From Bacillota bacterium (GTDB lineage: Bacteria; Bacillota; Clostridia; Acetivibrionales; DSM-1351), in the NCBI GenBank assembly GCA_023398105.1, contig JAEWST010000097.1, positions 3,175 to 67,174 of the forward strand: 64,000 bases of DNA, written 5' to 3'. The number at the start of each line of letters is the position of its first letter. The stretch's first letter is position 1. Made by a program: the position numbers and the translations under genes. This document shows positions 40,611-48,945 of this stretch, piece after piece. The notes under the pieces were generated by a model that worked only from the letters and a program-made list of their open reading frames with translations, searched no databases and was not told the DNA's origin.

Positions 40611-40668
40611 AACTCAACTTTATATAGATAAGTTATATACTTTCTATTCTTATTTGGGAAAGTTGATT
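40611..40668. repeat. Repeat C, minimal form
   Basis: AACTCAACTTTATATAG and TTTGGGAAAGTTGATTAT are the two ends with only about 25 bases between them. Confidence 0.65.
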
Positions 40669-40894
40669 ATTAATGTTCAATATCTCAACCCTATTATATA
40701 CAAATACTCTGTATTTTACAAATATGCCACTTATCATTTGTACTTTTATCAAAAATTTCATAAAAAACACTAAACAAAACTCACTCATTAGAAGTATAAT
40801 AATACTGTATTCAAAGTATAGATTTTTATTAATAACATAAGATTTAATGCCGATTAATGTAAAAAGGGGGATAGAATCCATGTCAATCTACTAA

Positions 40895-41197
40895 TTGGAG
40901 TTTTTTATAAACTGGGACATGGGTATGTTTATGCAGAATTTTATTATTATTGCATTGTTTATCTTAAATATATTGGGGTTAATATTAGTATCCTTAGACA
41001 AGTACAAGGCAAAAAACAGGTTATGGAGAATACCCGAAAGATCTTTCTTCATATTGTCTATACTAGGTGGTGGTATCGGTGTATACATTGGACTCTTTTT
41101 ATTTAATCATAAAACACGTCACTGGTACTTTATGGTTGTAATTCCACTAATTATACTAGCTCAGATTGTTTTTATATATTATTTAGCAAATAAATAA
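40895..41197 (+). CDS. DUF1294 membrane protein with disrupted start
   Basis: The family core is clear: LVSLDKYKAKNRLWRIPER, then ILGGGIGVYIGLFLFNHKT, with three hydrophobic segments. The best RBS (GGGGG) serves an ATG at 40880, but that frame reads M-S-I-Y and stops at TAA (40892-40894). Immediately after, in the same frame, TTG (40895) continues into the protein. Either translation restarts at the TTG or an ATG at 40919, or the TAA is a recent nonsense change. Function unknown. Confidence 0.75.
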   Translation: MEFFINWDMGMFMQNFIIIALFILNILGLILVSLDKYKAKNRLWRIPERSFFILSILGGGIGVYIGLFLFNHKTRHWYFMVVIPLIILAQIVFIYYLANK

Positions 41198-41224
41198 AGG
41201 TTACTGTTTGCGTTTGTAGCCTTT

Positions 41225-41250
41225 ATTATAACGCCTAGCTTCAAAATGAA
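41225..41250. repeat. Repeat A, left end only
   Basis: TTATAACGCCTAGCTTC with AAAATGAAC matches the left end of the full copies. No right end follows. Confidence 0.6.
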
Positions 41251-41389
41251 CTTATTCAAACTTATCAATAACAGCTACATTCAGAATATTTGATTTTCTA
41301 AGCTTACAGTCAAATCTATATTCTTGTTTGTAATAAAGACGAACTTTTTTGAATACCCTTTATTAACAGTGTAAAATGGGGTTATTTAA

Positions 41390-42895
41390 ATGAGTTTTGA
41401 TAGATTTTATAAAAATTCGGCTATACTGACATTATCAAACTTTATAACAGGCTTTATCGGCTTTGCATTTTCAATTGTACTTTCAAAAAAATTAGGAGCT
41501 GAAGGTCTTGGACTGTACGGTCTTATCATGCCGGTATATTCCCTTCTTGTGTGTTTGACAGCAGATGGTCTGATAACGGCAGTTTCAAAAGTCTGTACGG
41601 TATATAATAGTAAAAAAGATTATCGAAATCTACATAGAACTATAAAAACTATAATCTGCTTTATGGGCATGTGGAGTATTGCTGTTGCAGTACTTGTTTT
41701 TGTTAATGCGTCCAATATAAGTAATTTTTTCATAAGAGATGTTAGAGCCGCAAATGCCATAAAAATAATATGCCCCGCACTGATATTTATTCCTTTTTCA
41801 GCAATACTTAAAGGATTCTTTTATGGCTTTGAAAAATTCACAATTCCAGCCAGTATTGATATTTTAGAAAAAGGCATTAGAATAACAATACTTTTAACCA
41901 CAATATATTTATTAACACTTAATAACGTAAAAGGTGCGGTAACAGCTGCCTATTTTGCATTGGCAGTTGGAGAAGCTATTAGTCTTTTGATGCTGCTAAC
42001 AGCTTATAAAGTATTCTTCAAAAAACTTGTACCTGTAAAAGCAAAAGTCAAAAACCCACTGCAACTATTAATTGATATTTTAATAATATCGACTCCACTA
42101 TGCCTAAACGGCTTTCTGTCTTCAATACTAAATACAGCCTCGACATTAATATTGCCAAGGAGATTAATTAGCACTGGAATGAGTTATGACAATGCATTAG
42201 AGCTGATTGGAAAATTCCTTGGTATGTCTCTCACAACAGTAAGTCTTCCATTTATAATAGTTGGTTCAATGATGACGGTACTAATTCCTGATATGTCACT
42301 TAGTATTAGCAAAAAGGATTTGTGGAGCACTGAAAGGAGAATATCTCAAGTTCTGAAAATTTCTTTTCTTGTAGGATTAGGAACATTAATAGTTTCTCTG
42401 TGTATTCCACAAAAACTGGGTATGCTTTTTTATTCAAGAGATGATCTGGGTATTATGATTAAAGTAGCTGGTATATGTAGCTTTATGAGTTATGCCGCTT
42501 GTGCATCCTATGGAATATTAAATGCTTTAGGTAAGCAAAATGTAAATCTTCGAAATTCTCTCATAGTTTCTGTAGAAGGATTAGTGCTGGTATTTATCCT
42601 CACGGGTATTCCGGCTTTAAATATATATGGTTATGGTGTTTCAATTATTTTAACTTCAATAACTGGTTTTTTAATTAATCTCTACGAAATTAGAAAGGTC
42701 TGCGAAATTCACTTCTCACTAAAAAATTCTTTAGTATTTGTTATAATCGGACTAATAGGATATATGACCATAAAGCTTGCTAGTACACTTATTCCTGATA
42801 GCTTTATTGTATTTGACGTTTTTATTTCTACTATAATCTGCTTTATAGCTATATTTTACCTATCAAAAATTTATAATCAAATAAGCATTAACTAG
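41390..42895 (+). CDS. spoVB: SpoVB/MurJ-type polysaccharide flippase
   Basis: 501 residues with about 12-14 membrane segments. The MATE-like start KNSAILTLSNFITGFIGFAF and the early LGAEGLGLYGLIMPVYSLL fit the stage V sporulation protein B group. A later LNGFLSSILNTASTLILPRR is also typical. It should move lipid-linked oligosaccharide or lipid II across the membrane, in spore cortex synthesis if truly SpoVB. The RBS (GGGG at distance) is weak. It is monocistronic, with repeats on both sides. Confidence 0.85.
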   Translation: MSFDRFYKNSAILTLSNFITGFIGFAFSIVLSKKLGAEGLGLYGLIMPVYSLLVCLTADGLITAVSKVCTVYNSKKDYRNLHRTIKTIICFMGMWSIAVAVLVFVNASNISNFFIRDVRAANAIKIICPALIFIPFSAILKGFFYGFEKFTIPASIDILEKGIRITILLTTIYLLTLNNVKGAVTAAYFALAVGEAISLLMLLTAYKVFFKKLVPVKAKVKNPLQLLIDILIISTPLCLNGFLSSILNTASTLILPRRLISTGMSYDNALELIGKFLGMSLTTVSLPFIIVGSMMTVLIPDMSLSISKKDLWSTERRISQVLKISFLVGLGTLIVSLCIPQKLGMLFYSRDDLGIMIKVAGICSFMSYAACASYGILNALGKQNVNLRNSLIVSVEGLVLVFILTGIPALNIYGYGVSIILTSITGFLINLYEIRKVCEIHFSLKNSLVFVIIGLIGYMTIKLASTLIPDSFIVFDVFISTIICFIAIFYLSKIYNQISIN

Positions 42896-42939
42896 TTCTA
42901 TATGCTATAATGTTTTTAAGTGTTCTGGCTCTATTATTG

Positions 42940-43161
42940 TTATAACGCCTAGATTCAAAATGAAATTTTTCGATATTTATACACCGTCAAAAACCACTTG
43001 TGGTTTTTGTGGCTCGAAAATGCACCTTGTTCGTACAAACTTTATTTTCGAGCTATTACATCAGGGGCGTTTCATCGAGGCGGAAGGTATTCTCACCGCC
43101 TGAAAACCAAAGCGGTACCCACCACTTATAGAAGTGGGGGACATTTTCTTGCCTCGTTATA
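42940..43161. repeat. Repeat A, longest form, carrying a nested repeat B
   Basis: The left end TTATAACGCCTAGATTC and the right end CACTTATAGAAGTGGGGG with GCCTCGTTATA are both present. Repeat B lies inside at 43012-43055, so the element is a host of another element or a composite. Confidence 0.75.
43012..43055. repeat. Repeat B copy 4
   Basis: GGCTCGAAAA...TTTTCGAGCTA with the middle TGCACCTTGTTCGTACAAAC. Confidence 0.75.
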
Positions 43162-43245
43162 TTTTAGTTCAATGCATGGAGCCTCTTCATATACAGCACA
43201 CAGCATATTAAGTTGATTTATGTACTATAAAACACGGAGGATAAA

Positions 43246-43863
43246 ATGTATAAGTATGTAGTATTCGATGTAGATGGAACTATGATAGATACAGAAGCAG
43301 CTGTTATGTATGCCTATCAGCAAGTAATATTTAATAAGTATGGCAGGTATTTTACTGAAGAAGAATTGTTAAAGGGTTATGGTGTTCCAACTCCTAAAAC
43401 CTTAGCTAATTATGGCTTTACAGATATAGATACTTCTATGAAGGATTATTACAAGCACCTCATTGAAGGATTCAAACGCTGTTCAGTCTTTGATGGAATT
43501 ATTGAAGTCATAAGTAAGCTAAAGACTAAAAATATTCCCATTGGTATTGTCACTTCAAGGTGCAAGTATGAAATTGACATTGATAGCAGCTTGCAGAGTT
43601 TAATTGGTAATTTTGATTCCATTGTATGTTCAGATGATACATCTAATCACAAGCCAAATCCTGACCCTCTAATAAAGGCAATGGAAAAAATGAATGCAAT
43701 ATCGTCTGAAACAATCTATATTGGTGATACAATCTTTGATTCCATGTGTGCCAAAAGTGCTGGAGTTAAGTTTGCACTAGCTGTTTGGGGAACCAACAAT
43801 GCTAATAATATCAGTGCAGATTATTATTTGCAAAACCCTGCTCAATTACTTGAGCTAATATAA
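43246..43863 (+). CDS. HAD-superfamily hydrolase, phosphoglycolate-phosphatase-like
   Basis: 205 residues with CGGAGGATAAA before the ATG. HAD motif I is VFDVDGTMIDT, motif II IGIVTSR, motif III Lys in HKPNPDP, and motif IV IGDTIFDS. The cap inserted after motif I is the helical type C1. It likely removes phosphate from a small metabolite; the substrate is unknown. Repeat A lies about 85 bases upstream and probably occupies part of the promoter region. Confidence 0.9.
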   Translation: MYKYVVFDVDGTMIDTEAAVMYAYQQVIFNKYGRYFTEEELLKGYGVPTPKTLANYGFTDIDTSMKDYYKHLIEGFKRCSVFDGIIEVISKLKTKNIPIGIVTSRCKYEIDIDSSLQSLIGNFDSIVCSDDTSNHKPNPDPLIKAMEKMNAISSETIYIGDTIFDSMCAKSAGVKFALAVWGTNNANNISADYYLQNPAQLLELI

Positions 43864-43958
43864 AAGCTTTTTTGTCTTCAGGTGGAGTTTATCCTCCATC
43901 TGAAAATTGGCTGATGGGCTGTTTCAAAAGCCTCCAATAGAGCTACTTTTATACCTAG

Positions 43959-45086
43959 CTACATGTTTTTAACACTCCATATTCTTTCCCTACTACCCTT
44001 TTTATTCTGATACATCTTCATATCAATATCATGAATAAATTGCTCTATACTTATATTTCTATCCTTATACATTCCACTTGCATAACTATATCTTATATGA
44101 TACGGTTTATCACTCTTAATATTGAAGTTATCAATCATTCTTGACATTTTCCTAATCATTTCATTAACTTCTATTAACGAAACATTATTTATTAATACCA
44201 AGAACTCATCCCCTCCCATTCGAATTACAACACCATGATCTGAATAGGCTATCTGCAGTATTCTTACAAAGGACTTAAGAGCATAATCTCCTTCTGAATG
44301 TCCATAGCTGTCATTGATACTTTTAAAGTAGTCTAAATCTATCATAACAATAGCTAAATTACCAATAGGTTTCTTTTTATATGCATCAATGCACTTTTTC
44401 AAAACAACTCTATTTCTAGCACCAGTAAGAGAATCTCTATAAAGCACTCTTTGTTGAATAATAACAAACATAAAAATCAATATAATTGAATTGCTACACC
44501 ATATAAAACTAGTCGCATTTGCAATAACCTGTATTAATATAAGTGCAGTAGCAATTATGGCAGTAGTTAGTATAGACACAAACTCAAATTTAATTATCAT
44601 TTTTTTGTTTTTAAATGTAATAAATACACAATAAGCTGTAAAAATAAAGCTTAGTAAAAGAGGCACTGTATACTCTGTTATTTTAACATTAGAAAATGTT
44701 TTTAAGTTAAATGGTAAGAAAACAGCTGATATAGCATTGACCATTAGAAGAAATCTTATAATATGTTTTGTATAATTTTCTATTTTAAGTGGTTTAGGAT
44801 AATAATTGCATACTAATTTTAAGAAGGTATACGACAAATACGGAGCAACTGAAACAATAATCACTTTAGTAATCATAGATAACACTATTATTGGTGAACT
44901 ATAGTTCCCAATAAAAAATGCAGCTATCACTTCTAGTATTATAAGTAATGTGTTTAATGTAAGTGACACTAAATATAGCTTGTTAATTTTTAGTTTTTTA
45001 TCAAATACATTGTAGGAATATATCATAAAAAACAATAATACAGCTATTGAAACAATATTCATCTGCTGATGAATTAATACTTGCAT
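43959..45086 (-). CDS. Membrane diguanylate cyclase
   Basis: 375 residues from the ATG at 45086, eight bases after AAGGAG. About seven to eight membrane helices (8-215) form a sensor of unknown ligand. The GGDEF domain at about 215-370 has RDSLTGARNR, DLDYFKSINDSYGHSEGD and RMGGDEFLVLI, with an intact catalytic loop. It should make c-di-GMP at the membrane. No inhibitory RxxD site was confirmed. Confidence 0.92.
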   Translation of the reverse strand: MQVLIHQQMNIVSIAVLLFFMIYSYNVFDKKLKINKLYLVSLTLNTLLIILEVIAAFFIGNYSSPIIVLSMITKVIIVSVAPYLSYTFLKLVCNYYPKPLKIENYTKHIIRFLLMVNAISAVFLPFNLKTFSNVKITEYTVPLLLSFIFTAYCVFITFKNKKMIIKFEFVSILTTAIIATALILIQVIANATSFIWCSNSIILIFMFVIIQQRVLYRDSLTGARNRVVLKKCIDAYKKKPIGNLAIVMIDLDYFKSINDSYGHSEGDYALKSFVRILQIAYSDHGVVIRMGGDEFLVLINNVSLIEVNEMIRKMSRMIDNFNIKSDKPYHIRYSYASGMYKDRNISIEQFIHDIDMKMYQNKKGSRERIWSVKNM

Positions 45087-45325
45087 AAGCACTACTCCTT
45101 ACTAAAACACATTTTACTAGAGTCAATTTCTTTCGGCAGAAGATGAGGATAATATATCGTTCCGATTGTTTTCATTGATGCTAACCTTATAGAAGTCAAA
45201 AAACTAACTTGTATCGAGCGAAGGCTTGAAATTAAAATTGACTTTCATACTATACCATTTTATAACAAGTATTGTAATATTTCAATTATATTAATAATAT
45301 ATTTTTGGAGTCAACCTTACTTTTA

Positions 45326-46390
45326 CTATTTCAAAATTCTTTTCAAAATCTCGTTACTTCTCAAAAGCCCTTTAGCCTTTACTCTGTTTTCTTCAACATG
45401 CAGATAAGTGTATCTATTAGGCTTTATCGTTGGTGCTAAGTCAATTGCTTTTTCAAAATCATCAGCCTTTAACTGCAAAGTTTCTACATAGCTAAGAAAT
45501 CCTGTATCACTTAAAAATTTCTCAATTCTCTCATATCTGTGCTGCTGTACTAAGCTAATGATATAGGTTGCAATACCCACCTGAATACCATGTAGCTGTG
45601 GTTTTTCAAGTATTTTATCAAGTGCATGAGATATGAGATGTTCACTACCGCTTGCAGGAGCACTGTTGTTTGCAATTTGCATAGCAATTCCACTCATTGT
45701 TAAAGAATCTACCATTTCCTTAAGAAAAAATTCTTCTGTTACTTGGGTATATGGCATTCTTACAATACTATTTACAGATTTTTTGGCTAACATTGCTGCA
45801 AAATCATTTACTCTTGCTGCCCTGTTATTCTCCTCATAATACCAATCAAATACTGCTGTTATTTTTGAAACAATGTCCCCTAGACCTGAATATATAAACT
45901 TCATAGGTGCATTTTTAATTACTGCTATATCAACTATTATTCCAAATGGCATAACTGCATGAACCGATGTCCTTCTTCCATTTATAATCAATGAACAGCC
46001 AGAGCTGGAAAATCCATCGTTAGAGGTTGATGTTGGAATGCTTATAAATGGAAGATTTCTCAAAAACGCTATATATTTTGCTGCATCAAGTACCTTGCCA
46101 CCACCAACGCCTATTATTGCATCTGCTATAGATGGAATTGAAAATGCCATTGGCATAAGATTCTCTATTCTAATATCATCATAATCAAAGATTTCAAGAA
46201 GATCTAATTGAGGATTTGAGTTTATTGATTGAAGTATCTTTTCTCCAAATAGCTCCCTTATTCCATCACCAAATAAAACTACTACCTTTTTAATGCCAGC
46301 TCTGAAAATATATGAACCGACATTTTCCAGTATATTACTATTAACTTCCATAATTGTTGGAATTTCAATTGTATGAACTGATGTACTCAT
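45326..46390 (-). CDS. sn-glycerol-1-phosphate dehydrogenase (AraM/EgsA type)
   Basis: 354 residues with RBS GGAGG. It has the NAD-binding GVGGGKVLDAAKY, the SIPTSTSNDG loop, and metal ligands in GSEHLISHALD and HGIQVG. The family reduces DHAP to glycerol-1-phosphate with Zn or Ni. In Bacillus the product feeds heptaprenylglyceryl phosphate; no PcrB gene is in this window. The HAD phosphatase gene is 75 bases downstream in the same direction. A repeat E hairpin precedes the RBS. Confidence 0.88.
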   Translation of the reverse strand: MSTSVHTIEIPTIMEVNSNILENVGSYIFRAGIKKVVVLFGDGIRELFGEKILQSINSNPQLDLLEIFDYDDIRIENLMPMAFSIPSIADAIIGVGGGKVLDAAKYIAFLRNLPFISIPTSTSNDGFSSSGCSLIINGRRTSVHAVMPFGIIVDIAVIKNAPMKFIYSGLGDIVSKITAVFDWYYEENNRAARVNDFAAMLAKKSVNSIVRMPYTQVTEEFFLKEMVDSLTMSGIAMQIANNSAPASGSEHLISHALDKILEKPQLHGIQVGIATYIISLVQQHRYERIEKFLSDTGFLSYVETLQLKADDFEKAIDLAPTIKPNRYTYLHVEENRVKAKGLLRSNEILKRILK

Positions 46391-46427
46391 ATTAGCCTCC
46401 TACGCCCAATTGGGGTAAAAAATATAG
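46391..46427 (-). promoter_or_regulatory. Repeat E leader: CCCAATTGGG hairpin before the RBS
   Basis: The minus strand reads ATATTTTTTACC, CCAATTGGG, CGTAGGAGG, CTAAT, ATG. This is the same order as before the acyl-CoA synthetase gene at 20652. Confidence 0.55.
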
Positions 46428-46465
46428 TTAGCACTAAAGGTTTCACTGAAGTAACTCAACTTTCC

Positions 46466-47119
46466 CTATTTCAGCCAGCCCTGCTTAAGCATATATTCTT
46501 CCACTTCAACAAACTTGTTAAAGGGTACATAAGGTATATCTCTTTCACTTAACAGTTCTTTCAAATCATTTCTTGCAAAAGCACAGTCTGCAGCTTTTGC
46601 AGCCCCTACATCGGGCTCGCTGTCACCAGAAAAATATACCTTTAAATATTTTTGCTTTAGTGTTTGTATTACCTTTGCCTTGTCGATACCCCATTTCTCT
46701 GAATAAAACTCACTTTTTGAGTCTGGTAGTATATGAATCCCTCTGTCTTTATATACTCCCTCCATTGAAATTACAGTAACACTATTTATATTATTATGTG
46801 ACAGCAGCTTTTTGATATAATATGAAGTTCCTGCACTTAAAATATAAAAATCTCCACCACAGTTTTCAACTCTTTTTATGAAATCAATTGCATATGAATC
46901 CAAAGGAAGGTTAAGTATGTCCTCTAAAACCTCATCTTCACTTCTGTCCATTGAATTAAATATCTTATTTAGAAAGTCTACATTTATTTTTTTAGTTTTT
47001 CTCCACTCATTATAGTAATCCCACGCCCAATCCTTCAAGTATTTATCCATTACAATATGATAAAAATCACGGTCTGTAAGAGTACCATCAAAATCTGATA
47101 CAAAAGCAAATTTTTTCAT
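46466..47119 (-). CDS. MtnX-like HAD phosphatase
   Basis: 217 residues from the ATG at 47119, after GGAAGGTGG. Motif I is SDFDGTLTDRDF, motif II ILSAGTSYY, motif III a Lys near EKWGIDKAK, and motif IV FSGDSEPDVGAAKAADCAFA. This is the phosphoserine phosphatase/MtnX subgroup. No methionine-salvage genes are nearby. Beside a G1P dehydrogenase, it may act on a phosphorylated lipid precursor, which is speculation. Confidence 0.85.
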   Translation of the reverse strand: MKKFAFVSDFDGTLTDRDFYHIVMDKYLKDWAWDYYNEWRKTKKINVDFLNKIFNSMDRSEDEVLEDILNLPLDSYAIDFIKRVENCGGDFYILSAGTSYYIKKLLSHNNINSVTVISMEGVYKDRGIHILPDSKSEFYSEKWGIDKAKVIQTLKQKYLKVYFSGDSEPDVGAAKAADCAFARNDLKELLSERDIPYVPFNKFVEVEEYMLKQGWLK

Positions 47120-47153
47120 ATTTTCCACCTTCCATATGTTTTTTAATGTATTT

Positions 47154-47309
47154 ACTCAACTTTCTCAGACTTATTTTGCAGGCTGAACCATTATCATATG
47201 AAACATATATATTCTTTCCTTATACTTTCATACTTTTCTTTTTACAAATACAGGTTCAAAAAAATTTATCAATGTCCAGTTTCAACTTTTAGTTTGAGAA
47301 AGTTGAGTA
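47154..47309. repeat. Repeat C copy between convergent-facing ends
   Basis: ACTCAACTTTCTCAG at the left and TTTGAGAAAGTTGAGTA at the right. About 125 bases of diverged middle follow the same order as repeat C. Confidence 0.65.
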
Positions 47310-47326
47310 TACTATCTTCAAGAAGT

Positions 47327-48697
47327 TTATTTTGTATTACTTTGAATAGGTTTATTCTGTTTTATCTTCCTCTGATGTGTTTTATTTTGAACTAGTTTAC
47401 TCTGAGCTACATTACTCTGTTGTGGCTTATTCTGCAACTTATTATCCTGTATTTTTTTGTTCCCTGGCTTTTTATTTTGCATCATTTTTCTTTGTGGTAT
47501 AGTATTCTGATGTTTTCGTTTATCAATAGTTTTTATTTTAGCATTAGTAGGCTCTTCATTCACAATTGAGAATTTATGATTTTCAATAACAGGAATTTTT
47601 TTACAAATCAACTTTTCAATACTCTTTAGATACTTAGTTTCCTCTTCATCACAGAAGGATATTGATACACCATTAAGACCAGCTCTACCAGTACGACCAA
47701 TTCTATGAACATAAGTTTCTGGTGAATCTGGCAAGTCAAAATTAAACACATGAGAAAGCTTATCTATATCAATGCCTCTAGCAGCAATGTCAGTTGCTAC
47801 TAAAACTCTAATCTTCTTTTCCTTGAAACAGCTTAACGCATACTGACGAGCTCCCTGTGATTTGTCTCCGTGTATTGCCTGTGCTTTGATGCCTGCATTA
47901 ACAAGTGTCTTTGCTACTCTATCAGCACCATGCTTTGTCCTAGTGAAAACTAATGCTGATTCAATTGACTTGTCCATTAAAAGACTAACTAGAAGATTTC
48001 TTTTATCTTTTTTGCTAACAAAACAAACAGACTGGTCAATAGTATCTACAGTTGACGATACTGGAGTCACTGTGACTTTTATCGGATTTGACAGCAAATT
48101 ATTAGCAAGCTTTTCTATTTCACTTGGCATAGTTGCAGAGAACAAAAGAGTCTGTCTTGTTTTGGGCACAAGTTTTATTATTTTCTTTACATCCTGCCCA
48201 AAGCCCATATCCAACATTCTATCTGCTTCATCTAGAACAAAACACTTTATATACTGTAAATCAATATATTTCTGATTTATGAGATCTAGTAGTCTTCCTG
48301 GTGTTGCAATTAATACATCTACACCAGCTTGTAGCTTATCCGTTTGTGGCTTTTGAGCAACCCCACCAAAAACCACACAATTTTTTATATCCAAAAATCT
48401 GCCATAAGCCTCAAAGCTTTCCATTATCTGAACAGCCAATTCTCTTGTGGGCGTAAGAATAAGTGCTCTAATGGGTCTAGCTTTCTTTTTATTTATTGGT
48501 TCATTTGAAAGTATTTGTAATATTGGCATTGCAAATGCCGCTGTTTTACCAGTACCTGTTTGTGCACAGCCCAACAAATCTCTACCTTCTAAAATAGGTG
48601 GTATTGCTTGTTCCTGTATTGTAGTTGGATTCTCATATTTTTCGTATTCTATGGCTTTTAATATTGGTTCAAACAAATTTAATTCATTAAATAGCAT
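47327..48697 (-). CDS. DEAD-box RNA helicase, RhlE-like
   Basis: 456 residues. Q motif and motif I are present (AQTGTGKTAAFA), plus PTRELA, VLDEADRMLDMGF, FSATM and the C-terminal HRIGRTGR. The last 60 residues are Gln/Asn/Lys-rich with repeated Q-N-K, a basic RNA-binding tail. This tail ends about 20 bases from a repeat C end. It unwinds RNA in ribosome assembly or decay. It is divergently placed to a second helicase gene. Confidence 0.92.
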   Translation of the reverse strand: MLFNELNLFEPILKAIEYEKYENPTTIQEQAIPPILEGRDLLGCAQTGTGKTAAFAMPILQILSNEPINKKKARPIRALILTPTRELAVQIMESFEAYGRFLDIKNCVVFGGVAQKPQTDKLQAGVDVLIATPGRLLDLINQKYIDLQYIKCFVLDEADRMLDMGFGQDVKKIIKLVPKTRQTLLFSATMPSEIEKLANNLLSNPIKVTVTPVSSTVDTIDQSVCFVSKKDKRNLLVSLLMDKSIESALVFTRTKHGADRVAKTLVNAGIKAQAIHGDKSQGARQYALSCFKEKKIRVLVATDIAARGIDIDKLSHVFNFDLPDSPETYVHRIGRTGRAGLNGVSISFCDEEETKYLKSIEKLICKKIPVIENHKFSIVNEEPTNAKIKTIDKRKHQNTIPQRKMMQNKKPGNKKIQDNKLQNKPQQSNVAQSKLVQNKTHQRKIKQNKPIQSNTK

Positions 48698-48945
48698 TAA
48701 TTTCTCCTTATTGAGTTATAAATAGTTTATTCATTTGATATTGTATCATACATATTATACTAAATTTATATATTTTCAAAATTTAAAAAAAATAAAGATA
48801 TATTTGCAATATATTACAAAAACATTCTATATTTTCACAATAAATATAGAATTAATACTCTTAATTGTAAATAAAGATTGCAAAAATCGTTAATAATATT
48901 TATTATTATATAGTGTATAAATTTATAAAAAGCAAAGGAATAAAA
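48698..48945. other. Divergent promoter region between two helicase genes
   Basis: Very AT-rich, with no hairpin of note. It must contain both promoters. Cold-regulated leaders are typical of such genes but none is recognised here. Confidence 0.3.

Noticed and set aside
48913..48945. Upstream start of the second helicase gene
   Set aside because: No RBS before it; the ATG at 48946 follows AAAGGAATAAAA and gives the standard helicase N-terminus.
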